Below are positions 1-7,255 of a DNA stretch of 64,000 bases, one piece after another (positions within the stretch are counted from its first letter, which is position 1; each line of letters opens with the position of its first letter). Origin of the DNA: Mucilaginibacter pineti. Lineage in GTDB: Bacteria; Bacteroidota; Bacteroidia; Sphingobacteriales; Sphingobacteriaceae. The position numbers were made by a program, and so were the translations under genes. Location of the stretch: contig NZ_FNAI01000011.1 of NCBI RefSeq assembly GCF_900101875.1, positions 186,001 to 250,000 on the forward strand, read 5' to 3'. The notes under the pieces are model-generated. The model was not told where the DNA came from. It searched no databases and was given only the letters and a program-made list of their open reading frames with translations.

Positions 1-260
1 TCGATTGTGGTTTCGATAGCGAAAACTATAAGACAGGATGCTTCCGTTACCTGCGGCTGATGGAACGAAGCGACGCTAAGCTTGGCGCGCACATCAGGAT
101 CTTCAATAAATAACACCTTATAGGGTTGCAAGCCATATGATGATGGTGCCAGCCTGATTGCATCCTGCAATTTGTCCATATCCTGTTGTTGTACCTTTTT
201 TGTGCTGTCATAGCGCTTTACGCCATAGCGCCAGTTTAAATGTTCTTTTATGTTTTCCAT
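1..260 (-). CDS. nitroreductase-family oxidoreductase, N-terminal part (cut by window edge)
   Basis: The reverse strand from 260 reads an open frame starting MENIKEHLNWRYGVKRYD and continuing through RLAPSSYGLQPYKV to the window edge with no stop. The R-x-G-V-x-x-Y-D start and the A-P-S-S-Y-G-L-Q-P-Y motif are the FMN-binding signature of NfsB-like NAD(P)H nitroreductases, which reduce nitro compounds, quinones or related substrates in the cytoplasm. The C-terminal half lies outside the window. The start sits 8 bases after the stop of the small membrane protein at 269-478, so the two are probably co-transcribed. The family call is solid; the substrate is unknown. Confidence 0.85.
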   Translation of the reverse strand, partial: MENIKEHLNWRYGVKRYDSTKKVQQQDMDKLQDAIRLAPSSYGLQPYKVLFIEDPDVRAKLSVASFHQPQVTEASCLIVFAIETTI

Positions 261-268
261 AATAATCG

Positions 269-478
269 TTATTTATATAGCCAGTCCCCTACCTGTTTTC
301 TTAATAATTCAATTGATAAACCCATCAGCGGAACGAGTATAATGGTGGTTAATAGTGTTTTAAGGAGTGGATGCCAGCTGCCAATCACCGGCATCACTGT
401 AATAAAAATTATATTGATAAGCGGATATATGCAGATCCAGGTGAGCAATGCCATTTTCCATTTTTTTGGTGTTTTCAT
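269..478 (-). CDS. small two-helix membrane protein
   Basis: A 69-residue protein with a basic start (MKTPKKWK) and two hydrophobic helices, at about residues 8-28 and 40-60, separated by a short loop containing SWHP. It ends in a charged tail. It resembles the membrane tail of COG3224-type monooxygenase-like proteins, but as a free-standing small protein its role is unknown. It lies 8 bases upstream of the nitroreductase, which supports a real gene in a two-gene operon. The overlapping plus-strand frame is a shadow. Confidence 0.6.
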   Translation of the reverse strand: MKTPKKWKMALLTWICIYPLINIIFITVMPVIGSWHPLLKTLLTTIILVPLMGLSIELLRKQVGDWLYK

Positions 479-573
479 AACTTAAAATTATACAGCAAAG
501 TTGCGTGGAAACATCATGCAAAAACAGGTCAGGAATATGGGGAGATTGGTAAGAAAGGTGGAAAAGAAACTAT

Positions 574-1440
574 TTAGCTACGGCGATAGGCGGCCGGGGA
601 AAGGCCTTTTACGTTTTTAAAGTATTTGCCAAATGCAGACTGGTCGGGGAAATGAAGGGTATAGGCAATCTGCGCTACCGTTAAAGCAGGGTTTTGTAAT
701 AATACACTGGCTTCCAGGATAACCGCCTCGGTAATCCATTCGCCGGGCGTTTTGCCGGTTACCTCTCTTACCGTTTCGGTAAGATGCCCAGGGGTGATAT
801 ACAATTTATTTGCGTAAAAGCTAACGCTGCGCTCCTGCAGAACATGCAGGTTCACCAATTTCTTAAAATCAGCGGCAAGGAGCTGGCTTCTGGTTTGTAC
901 AGAGGCCAGGGACCGACTGTAGTCTTCATACAATGATGAAACTTCGTACAATAGGCCATTGATAAATGATCTCAATACTTCGCCCCGGTATTTATGCTCA
1001 TCTTCCAGTTTGCCCTTAATAAGCTGTATTGAGTCTTTTAAATTGGCAGAGTGTGCCGGTGTTAACATAAAAATATGCCTGGCAACGCTTTCAAAAAACG
1101 GAAACCGCTCGAGAGCTGTGCCACCCGTTACATTTAAAAAATCCTTGGTAAAAAGAATAGCAAATGATTGAAAATCATCCGACTTATATTGCCACTGTTT
1201 GATAATGTGCGGCGACATAGCGATAAGGCATCCCGGTATGATGTCATAGGTTTCCAGGTTGGCCGTTAATTTTGCTTCCCCGCCGATGCAGATGCCTATA
1301 CCATAATAATTGGTACGATGCGGAATGATCAATGGCTCTTTTACCTGGTTAATCGGATCTGACAGCAACAGCACATCAGGTGATATATCCTGCCGGTCAG
1401 AAAGGTTATTCAACGCGTAAGTAGGGATATGCTTGCTCAT
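574..1440 (-). CDS. AraC-family transcriptional regulator
   Basis: 288 residues. The first about 150 form a cupin-like sensing domain (the stretch from HRTNYYGIG to the MSPHIIKQW turn). The C-terminal about 100 residues are the double helix-turn-helix of AraC/XylS activators, with the typical second-helix pattern LTVAQIAYTLHFPDQSAF followed by FGKYFKNVKGLSPAAYR. It sits 95 bases upstream of the membrane protein/nitroreductase pair on the same strand and may control it. The effector is not recognisable. Confidence 0.88.
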   Translation of the reverse strand: MSKHIPTYALNNLSDRQDISPDVLLLSDPINQVKEPLIIPHRTNYYGIGICIGGEAKLTANLETYDIIPGCLIAMSPHIIKQWQYKSDDFQSFAILFTKDFLNVTGGTALERFPFFESVARHIFMLTPAHSANLKDSIQLIKGKLEDEHKYRGEVLRSFINGLLYEVSSLYEDYSRSLASVQTRSQLLAADFKKLVNLHVLQERSVSFYANKLYITPGHLTETVREVTGKTPGEWITEAVILEASVLLQNPALTVAQIAYTLHFPDQSAFGKYFKNVKGLSPAAYRRS

Positions 1441-1545
1441 CGCCGATATTTTTGAAAAGAATAAATAAATCTAAGAAGGATATCCAGCTATTAAAATAGT
1501 CGCTTATTGCTAATAAATTACCATCTCGTGTATCTAATCAATCAA

Positions 1546-2427
1546 TTATAACGAGCAATCGTCCTTTACTGTTTTAAGCGCCTTTATAGTTCTGTTAAAA
1601 TAGGTTTTTGGTGGCACCCCAGAAAACCGTCTGAAGTCTTTTATAAAATGATTATCATCATAATACCCGTTATCTATAGCAATTTGTAAAAGATCTTTAG
1701 AGGTCAGGGCATCCAAATCTATGTAAGCGTTCAGAAAACGCCTTATTAAGAGGTAGCTTTGAGGAGAAATTCCTAAATGTTTTTTAAAGTTTCTTTCCAG
1801 CCATTTATAGTTCAGGCGAACTTTTTTATAGCTATCCAAAAGATCCCTAACCGTGAGGTTACCTTGCCTGTTAATGTGATTTTGTATATCAATTAGTACC
1901 CTTGGATAAGAGTAGTTGCTCATCTTTTCTGAAAGAAAATTTACCACCACTTTCATTCTTTCTTCAAGGGAAGAACAATGATAATAAGTTTCTTTAAACG
2001 TTTCAAAACCATAGCCGGCTATCTCAGAAAAATCAAAAACCTGTTCTTTTTGAAAACAATCTTCATTAATACCAAATAACTTGAAGAAAGTTACGGCGTG
2101 AAACCTGATGACCAGGCAATCCTCGAAATGAAGCTCAGATTCACAATAAATATTTCTTAGCACACCGCCGCAAACCCAAGTATTGCCTACACATTTTGTA
2201 TGCCCATCTATACTTACGCTAACGTTTTCGTTTTGCATAAGCGCTATCACCGGGTAACCATCGTTAAAAAACAGTTCTCTTTCCGCGGGGTTGCCTGCTT
2301 TAAATACGTAAAAGCCTTCCACCACCTCCTTTAAATGTTCGGGAGGAATAATTCTGAGAATATGAGCGCTGTTTTGATCAGCTAAATGTTTGAAAAAATT
2401 GATGGGCATTAAGGCAAATATATTCAA
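1546..2427 (-). CDS. AraC-type regulator with DUF6597-like N-terminal domain
   Basis: 293 residues. The N-terminal half looks like the Bacteroidota DUF6597-type domain (EGFYVFKAGNPAERELFFNDG, then a VRFH motif). The C-terminal half (about residues 185-285) is an AraC helix-turn-helix: LLQIAIDNGYYDDNHFIKDF then RFSGVPPKTYF. The DNA-binding half is clear; the ligand domain is assigned by pattern only. It is transcribed away from the methionine aminopeptidase gene, with 87 bases between the two starts. Confidence 0.82.
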   Translation of the reverse strand: MNIFALMPINFFKHLADQNSAHILRIIPPEHLKEVVEGFYVFKAGNPAERELFFNDGYPVIALMQNENVSVSIDGHTKCVGNTWVCGGVLRNIYCESELHFEDCLVIRFHAVTFFKLFGINEDCFQKEQVFDFSEIAGYGFETFKETYYHCSSLEERMKVVVNFLSEKMSNYSYPRVLIDIQNHINRQGNLTVRDLLDSYKKVRLNYKWLERNFKKHLGISPQSYLLIRRFLNAYIDLDALTSKDLLQIAIDNGYYDDNHFIKDFRRFSGVPPKTYFNRTIKALKTVKDDCSL

Positions 2428-2514
2428 TATTGTTGCTGAAAAACTTTAAATGTCTAACTTATACTATCGGGGGATGCTCCATATCCCATAGTTTTGGGGC
2501 CAACATTAAGATTT

Positions 2515-3279
2515 ATGATAATAGCGAATGAGGCAGACCTTGCCGGAATGAAAAAAGTTAGTGATGCTGTAGCATTAACTTTAAAGGAAATGCGCGCATA
2601 TGCCCGTCCGGGAATGAGTACTAAAGAATTGGATAATTATGGAGGCTTATTACTGGAAAAATTTGGTGCAAAGTCGGCACCTTATTTAACCTATAAGTTT
2701 CCCGGCCATACCTGTATCAGCATAAATAATGAAGTGTGCCATGGTATACCTTCAACTGATAACATTATTCAGGAAGGCGATTTGTTGAATATCGACGTTT
2801 CTGCTGAATTGGCAGGCTTTTGGTCAGACAATGGCGGTTCATTTATTGTTGGCCAGGATATCCATAAGCAAGCTAACCTTGTTGATACTTCCCGGGAGAT
2901 ACTTAAAAAAGCGATCAACGCGATCAAAGGAGGGGTTAAAATAAATGAAATTGGTGGGTTGATTGAAAATGAAGCTAAAAAAAACGGGTATAAAGTTATT
3001 AAGAACCTGGGCGGTCATGGAATAGGCAGATCCCTGCATGAACAACCCGATGGGGTTTTGAATTATCGGGATCGACTGGATCAACGACGGTTCCGGAAGA
3101 ATACCGTTGTGGCTATCGAAACGTTTATAACAACTGATTCTTCCTGGGCGGTAGAGCTTCCGGATGGCTTTACCTTAGTTGGTGATAAAGGTGGCTTTAG
3201 TGTGCAGCACGAGCATACGATAATGGTAACTGACGGACTTCCTATTATTCTGACTGAACAAAACGGTATTTGGGATTAA
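2515..3279 (+). CDS. map: type I methionine aminopeptidase
   Basis: 254 residues from ATG 2515; an upstream in-frame TTG at 2494 adds seven unconserved residues and is not preferred. The protein removes the N-terminal Met from nascent chains. The five metal ligands of the pita-bread fold are visible: NIDVSAELAGFWSDNGG (two Asp), GGHGIGRSLHEQP (His), VAIETF (Glu) and VQHEHTIMV (Glu, with its His). The length fits type I enzymes without an N-terminal zinc domain. This copy is away from the ribosomal-protein operon, so it may be a second, accessory copy. Confidence 0.93.
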   Translation: MIIANEADLAGMKKVSDAVALTLKEMRAYARPGMSTKELDNYGGLLLEKFGAKSAPYLTYKFPGHTCISINNEVCHGIPSTDNIIQEGDLLNIDVSAELAGFWSDNGGSFIVGQDIHKQANLVDTSREILKKAINAIKGGVKINEIGGLIENEAKKNGYKVIKNLGGHGIGRSLHEQPDGVLNYRDRLDQRRFRKNTVVAIETFITTDSSWAVELPDGFTLVGDKGGFSVQHEHTIMVTDGLPIILTEQNGIWD

Positions 3280-3342
3280 AATCCTAAACCCGGCCCCGGC
3301 ACTGCTTTCGGGCTATCAAATCTTGTGCAGTTCGCTTTTGTT

Positions 3343-4515
3343 TTATAGCAGCTCTTTCTTCAGCAACGTTTTTAAACTATCAATTTTTATATCGCGGGTA
3401 ACGATCTCGCCTTTGCTGTTGAGCAGATAGCTTGTAGGAACCGACTTAACTACAAAGTTTTCAATGTTTTTTGACTTAAACTGATCTACAACCTCGCCTA
3501 TGTTTTTCCAGGGCATCTTTTCTTTGTCCAGTGCTGTTTTCCATTGGTCGGCATGTTCATCAATAGATACAGAAACTATATTGAAGCCTTTTCCATTATA
3601 GGTATTGTAAATTTCTTTCAGGGCAGGTATTTCTTCCCGGCATGGGATGCACCACGATGCCCAAAAATTGATGAGCGTTAATTTGTCTTTTTTGTAATTA
3701 TTATCAAATGGCACCCCTTTTTCATCATTCCCGGCTAATGGGGGCGCATTTCCTCCCTTTTTTATATTGCCAACGGATTTTAACAGGTTAATTGCAGCCT
3801 CGTAATACGCCGACTGTTTAACTTCTGGCGTAAGGTTATTTAAGGTTTTTTGGTAAAAGGCATATTCATCAAAAAGATCAGGTACCTGCGTTATTTGATA
3901 AGGAATAATAATAGTGTTGTTATTGGTTTTGGCAAACTCATGCAAGGTCGCCCTCCATACATTGTTTAGTTGCCCTTCAAGATTGCTTATCGTATCTGAT
4001 AGGGCTCTCAATTTTTCGGGCTTATCTAACGATTCGTTGTAGATATTTAGGTATTTATCCCTCTTTTCGGTTAACAAGTCTTTGTATTTATTATAAAGCC
4101 GATCGTATTCGTTTAATTTATTCTCTGTAAAGGATGATGACGATACAGCATATTTATTGTACCATAATAAGCTCTTTAAACTTTTAATTTCTACCTGGTA
4201 GGTACCTTTGTCTTCTGCGTAAATTTTAATCCAAGTACCCCACGCGTATTTACCACCCTCCTTATTCTCAAATGGTATGGTGCTTGAAAGGTCTAATCCA
4301 TAGATGCCCGTTTCGGGAACAGTGGTATTAATTTCAAACCTGCCGTTTTTTACGTAAACAGAATCATATTTTGTTATAGCATCTGTTCCCATTAACTTAA
4401 CTAAAATGCCATTCCCTTCGGGTATGGTGCCCGAGATATGTATTTTTACTGGTTTAGCGCAGGATGAAGCTGCCAAAATTACAGTTATGCAAATAGCGGC
4501 TAAGTAAAATCTCAT
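3343..4515 (-). CDS. DUF4369 / thioredoxin-fold thiol-disulfide lipoprotein (TlpA-like)
   Basis: 390 residues. A type II signal peptide ends in the lipobox AASSC (Cys19), so the protein is probably an envelope lipoprotein. Residues about 25-110 match the DUF4369 domain common before Bacteroidota thioredoxins. About residues 255-390 form a TlpA/AhpC-like thioredoxin domain with the active site WASWCIPCREEIP and the cis-proline loop KSVPTSYLL. The predicted role is thiol-disulfide exchange in the periplasm. It is convergent with map and appears monocistronic. Confidence 0.88.
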   Translation of the reverse strand: MRFYLAAICITVILAASSCAKPVKIHISGTIPEGNGILVKLMGTDAITKYDSVYVKNGRFEINTTVPETGIYGLDLSSTIPFENKEGGKYAWGTWIKIYAEDKGTYQVEIKSLKSLLWYNKYAVSSSSFTENKLNEYDRLYNKYKDLLTEKRDKYLNIYNESLDKPEKLRALSDTISNLEGQLNNVWRATLHEFAKTNNNTIIIPYQITQVPDLFDEYAFYQKTLNNLTPEVKQSAYYEAAINLLKSVGNIKKGGNAPPLAGNDEKGVPFDNNYKKDKLTLINFWASWCIPCREEIPALKEIYNTYNGKGFNIVSVSIDEHADQWKTALDKEKMPWKNIGEVVDQFKSKNIENFVVKSVPTSYLLNSKGEIVTRDIKIDSLKTLLKKELL

Positions 4516-4668
4516 GATGTTAGTTGTGATTGATATTATTTATAAATATAATATCAATTGCGATAATTTTCAGAAACAGCCACTAATCATTATAAGTTGC
4601 CGAAAAAACCCTTGTACCTTAGTTCACCAAACCCAAACAAAGCTACAACCCCGGCGTTGGCACTATAT

Positions 4669-4910
4669 CAAATTACTTTTAAGCAAATAGTTTATGGAAA
4701 TAAAACGGAGCGGCTCGCAACCTTCGGGAAAAGGTCCGGCAGAATATTTTACAGGAACGGTACGTATCGATCCGCTTTTTTCACCGCCAGATCCGGCCCG
4801 GGTAGCAATGGCGCTGGTTACCTTTGAGCCAGGGGCGCGTACGGCATGGCACACGCATCCGCTTGGGCAAACTTTAATTGTTACCGCGGGTGCCGGCTGG
4901 GTGCAGCGTG
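4669..4910 (+). repeat. direct repeat, copy 1 (5' part of the cupin gene)
   Basis: 242 bases that align without gaps to 6741-6982, offset 2072. Two mismatches lie upstream of the start codon and nine within the coding part, all nine at synonymous third codon positions. The stretch from about 4679 to 4800 is identical, and all coding differences lie after it. Copy 1 ends abruptly after the shared GTGCAGCGTG. Confidence 0.9.
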
Positions 4911-4975
4911 TGAATCAAAGTTTAGCAAGTTTAATAACCTCCGGCGAAGGCCGAAAATTGGTTTTAGATGAATAA
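4694..4975 (+). pseudogene. truncated cupin gene (copy of the gene at 6766)
   Basis: The first 72 residues are identical to the intact cupin at 6766-7161 and keep three of the four metal ligands (H53, H55, Q59). At base 4911 the sequence changes to 21 unrelated residues and a stop. The second half of the cupin barrel, with ligand His94, is missing, so a functional metal site is unlikely. The coding differences from the intact copy are all synonymous, so the sequence was under protein-level selection before it was cut. A short chimeric protein may still be made. Confidence 0.75.
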
Positions 4976-4993
4976 TAGTTTTGGGCGAAAAAT

Positions 4994-5035
4994 TGTTGTA
5001 GTGCAATAATAAGGCCTTGTTATTGCACTACAACA
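4994..5035 (-). terminator. strong hairpin terminator between convergent genes
   Basis: A perfect 16-bp stem (4994-5009 with 5020-5035) with a 10-base loop. On the minus strand it is followed by a run of five T, so it reads as a Rho-independent terminator for the SnoaL/tautomerase operon. It may also stop read-through from the truncated cupin on the plus strand. Confidence 0.75.
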
Positions 5036-5037
5036 TG

Positions 5038-5571
5038 TTAAGAAAGTTTTTGCCGTGCTTTAAGCGGTGGTTGTTTAAAGTAGTCGGTGAGTTCTAAAGA
5101 AAAGATGACACTGGTGATCTTCCACTTACCGTCCCTCTTTATTAAGGAAAGGTATTTGCCGCCCCAATTGGTCATTTTGTTATCGGCCCAAAAACTGTAA
5201 TCCATGGCTACCAATGCAACGGTGCCGTCTTCAGTTATCCTGATGTTATCAAACTTATCTTCGGTTGATTTATACCTGTATAGCGATCTGAAAAATCCTT
5301 TATAACTTCCCAAAAAGTAATTACTGCCTGCTGCTTTTGCGCCCTTCTTTTCTATTTCCAGGGCTTGCGACCTATCCTTAAGCGCAGCACACCAGGTAAC
5401 GGGGCCATCGTTAAATAAATCATAAAACGTGGTAGAATCCTTTTCAATAACGCTTTTTGTATACTTATCTATCAGTGTAGTTATTTCTTTTTTATTTGCT
5501 GTTGCTTGCTGCGCAAATGCGTGCGGTATGCTCAGCAAGAGTATTACCGGGAGTAGTTTTATGGTTTTCAT
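5038..5571 (-). CDS. secreted SnoaL/DUF4440-like protein (NTF2 fold)
   Basis: 177 residues with a cleavable signal peptide (MKTIKLLPVILLLSIPHAFAQ). The mature part has the NTF2-like pattern: an amphipathic helix (ITTLIDKYTKSVIEKDSTTFY), an LFNDGPVTW strand, and C-terminal strands DGTVALVAMDYSF and RDGKWKITSVIF. Such proteins are periplasmic ligand-binding or small-molecule-acting domains. The function here is unknown. Its start overlaps the stop of the tautomerase gene by 4 bases, so the two are translationally coupled. Confidence 0.75.
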   Translation of the reverse strand: MKTIKLLPVILLLSIPHAFAQQATANKKEITTLIDKYTKSVIEKDSTTFYDLFNDGPVTWCAALKDRSQALEIEKKGAKAAGSNYFLGSYKGFFRSLYRYKSTEDKFDNIRITEDGTVALVAMDYSFWADNKMTNWGGKYLSLIKRDGKWKITSVIFSLELTDYFKQPPLKARQKLS

Positions 5572-5984
5572 TTTGAATTAGCCGCTATTTTTTGGTTGTT
5601 AATGTATTTGTACTCTATCGTTAATCCGTCATAGCCGTAAGCATCTGCTTTCATTTCCTGGATGGCGGTATAACTTACCGGGTGGATACTTCCAAGCAGG
5701 GAGGTTAATGAGTTATGTACAGCTTTGATATAATCGGCTTTATCAACCTTGAGGTTTGTTGAATCGGATATTTTAATCTCGAGATGGAAGCTTTTAGTTT
5801 TTAATCCGGCCAGGGATACAGAATTAACAAACCACAGGTCATCGGGCACAAATGATACGATAACCACCGTAACTTCAGGCTTTTTATTTAAAACCTCTTT
5901 TGTAAGTCGACCTATCTCGTTTACGAGTTCCTGCGCTAAAACGGCATCCTCCTGCCCGCTAACTTTTAAATGGATTATTGGCAT
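5568..5984 (-). CDS. tautomerase-superfamily protein
   Basis: 138 residues starting MPIIHLKVSG; the Pro after the initiator Met is the catalytic base of 4-oxalocrotonate tautomerase-like enzymes. The length (about 140) fits the cis-CaaD/MSAD-like subgroup with two beta-alpha-beta units. The central stretch EVTVVIVSFVPDDLWFV is compatible with this. Enzymes of the group tautomerise or hydrolyse enol/keto acids. The substrate cannot be read. It is co-transcribed with the secreted SnoaL-like protein. Confidence 0.72.
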   Translation of the reverse strand: MPIIHLKVSGQEDAVLAQELVNEIGRLTKEVLNKKPEVTVVIVSFVPDDLWFVNSVSLAGLKTKSFHLEIKISDSTNLKVDKADYIKAVHNSLTSLLGSIHPVSYTAIQEMKADAYGYDGLTIEYKYINNQKIAANSK

Positions 5985-6034
5985 ACTTCAATATTTAATA
6001 TTAATGAAGTACGAAGTTCAGCTTAATGGCGCGC

Positions 6035-6610
6035 TTATTTATTGATGTATGTTAAGAGTTTGATTCTGCTCAGTGATTCGGGCTTAACACCTAAATATGA
6101 TGCAATATGGTATTGCGAAACCCGCTGCCCTATCCCCGGATATAAGGCAGAAAGGCCTTCCAGCCTTTCCGTGGCCGAATGTTTTAGAAAAGACGTTTCC
6201 CGCTTGCACTTCCTTATGAAATAGGTGTCAGAAATGTATTTGCTTAGCTTAAGAAATGCGTTGTCCTGCGCAATTAGCTTATTGAGCTTATCGTAACTGA
6301 TGTAATGTATGGTGCTGTCGGTTAGTGCTTCTATATTGCAATTGGTGGGCATTTGCGTTAAAAAGCTGGTGTAGGCGCTCACAAAATCATTATCAAAGTA
6401 AAAATCGTTATTAAACTCACCCTCGTTATTTTTAACGTACGACCGCAGGGTTCCCGACGATACAAAACCAATAAAATTGCAAACCGAACCTTCACTAATC
6501 AAATGCTCTTTTTTCTTTAGGCTCTTTACCTTTAACTGCGCGGCAAACGTTTCGAAATGATCGATATCCAATCCTAACTTTTCGGTAAATAAAGTAATTA
6601 AGGATTCCAT
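6035..6610 (-). CDS. Crp/Fnr-family regulator
   Basis: 191 residues. Residues about 25-120 are a cyclic-nucleotide-binding-like beta-roll (KEHLISEGSVCNFIGFVSSG, then DNDFVSAYTSF). The C-terminus is a winged helix whose recognition helix reads HIASYLGVKPESLSRI. This is the short Bacteroidota type, which lacks a clear cAMP-phosphate cassette. It is divergent from the intact cupin gene across an intergenic region with two inverted repeats, and lies upstream of the tautomerase operon; either could be its target. Confidence 0.85.
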   Translation of the reverse strand: MESLITLFTEKLGLDIDHFETFAAQLKVKSLKKKEHLISEGSVCNFIGFVSSGTLRSYVKNNEGEFNNDFYFDNDFVSAYTSFLTQMPTNCNIEALTDSTIHYISYDKLNKLIAQDNAFLKLSKYISDTYFIRKCKRETSFLKHSATERLEGLSALYPGIGQRVSQYHIASYLGVKPESLSRIKLLTYINK

Positions 6611-6625
6611 TGTTGCTGTTAATTA

Positions 6626-6731
6626 GTGAGATTACGTAAAGATAAATTTTATTTTGCCGGGTTATCTCACCGGGAAGAATTGTATCTTAACTAAAACGTA
6701 TAACTTAGGTTTAGATTATTGAAACCTAAGT
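6626..6731. promoter_or_regulatory. two inverted repeats between divergent crp-like and cupin genes
   Basis: ACTTAGGTTT at 6703-6712 is mirrored perfectly by AAACCTAAGT at 6722-6731 with a 9-base spacer, 35 bases before the cupin start. GTGAGAT at 6626-6632 is mirrored by ATCTCAC at 6664-6670. Either could be an operator for the divergent Crp-like regulator; the first could instead fold as a leader hairpin. Neither is present upstream of the truncated cupin copy. Confidence 0.4.
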
Positions 6732-6740
6732 GCATCATTG

Positions 6741-6982
6741 CAAAATACATTTAAGCAAATAGTTTATGGAAATAAAACGGAGCGGCTCGCAACCTTCGGG
6801 AAAAGGTCCGGCAGAATATTTTACAGGAACGGTACGTATCGATCCGCTTTTTTCACCGCCAGATCCGGCCCGTGTGGCAATGGCGCTGGTTACCTTTGAG
6901 CCTGGGGCACGTACGGCATGGCACACGCATCCGCTGGGGCAAACCTTAATTGTTACAGCCGGTGCCGGTTGGGTGCAGCGTG
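6741..6982 (+). repeat. direct repeat, copy 2 (5' part of the intact cupin gene)
   Basis: Partner of 4669-4910. It contains the last 25 bases of the upstream region and codons 1-72 of the intact cupin. Similarity stops exactly where copy 1 is truncated, after GTGCAGCGTG. Confidence 0.9.
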
Positions 6983-7161
6983 AAGGCGGCCCTATAGAAG
7001 ATATTCGCCAGGGCGATATTGTTTGGTTTGCGGCAGGCGAAAAACACTGGCACGGCGCCACCGCAACTACCGCCATGAGCCATATTGCCATACAGGAAAA
7101 ACTCAATGGCTCGCCCGTTGACTGGCTGGAACAGGTAACCGACGAACAGTATGGTATATAA
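6766..7161 (+). CDS. small single-domain cupin, (R)-mandelonitrile-lyase-like
   Basis: 131 residues, one cupin barrel. The first motif gives H53, H55 and Q59 (WHTHPLGQ) and the second gives H94 (GEKHWHG). A40, V42 and Q110 are also present. This set and its numbering match, as I recall it, the manganese site of the small cupin hydroxynitrile lyase GtHNL of Granulicella; most relatives in genomes are of unproved function. It lies divergent from a Crp-like regulator and ends just before a strong bidirectional terminator. The physiological role is not evident: no cyanogenic context is visible. Confidence 0.88.
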   Translation: MEIKRSGSQPSGKGPAEYFTGTVRIDPLFSPPDPARVAMALVTFEPGARTAWHTHPLGQTLIVTAGAGWVQREGGPIEDIRQGDIVWFAAGEKHWHGATATTAMSHIAIQEKLNGSPVDWLEQVTDEQYGI

Positions 7162-7202
7162 CATCATTAACAAGTAATTACGGCACCCATTTGCTGTAAA
7201 CA

Positions 7203-7237
7203 AAAAGAGCCGGGCAACAACGTTGCCCGGCTCTTTT
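7203..7237. terminator. bidirectional Rho-independent terminator
   Basis: A perfect 16-bp stem (AAAAGAGCCGGGCAAC, loop AAC, complement ending in CTCTTTT). It carries A residues on one side and T residues on the other, so it can stop both the cupin gene (plus) and the SusC/SusD operon (minus). Confidence 0.9.
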
Positions 7238-7255
7238 AAATTAAAAAAGGAGTTG

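Noticed and set aside
2494-2514. Upstream TTG extension of methionine aminopeptidase
   Set aside because: The family starts at the Met-Ile-Ile-Ala segment; ATG 2515 is a better start.
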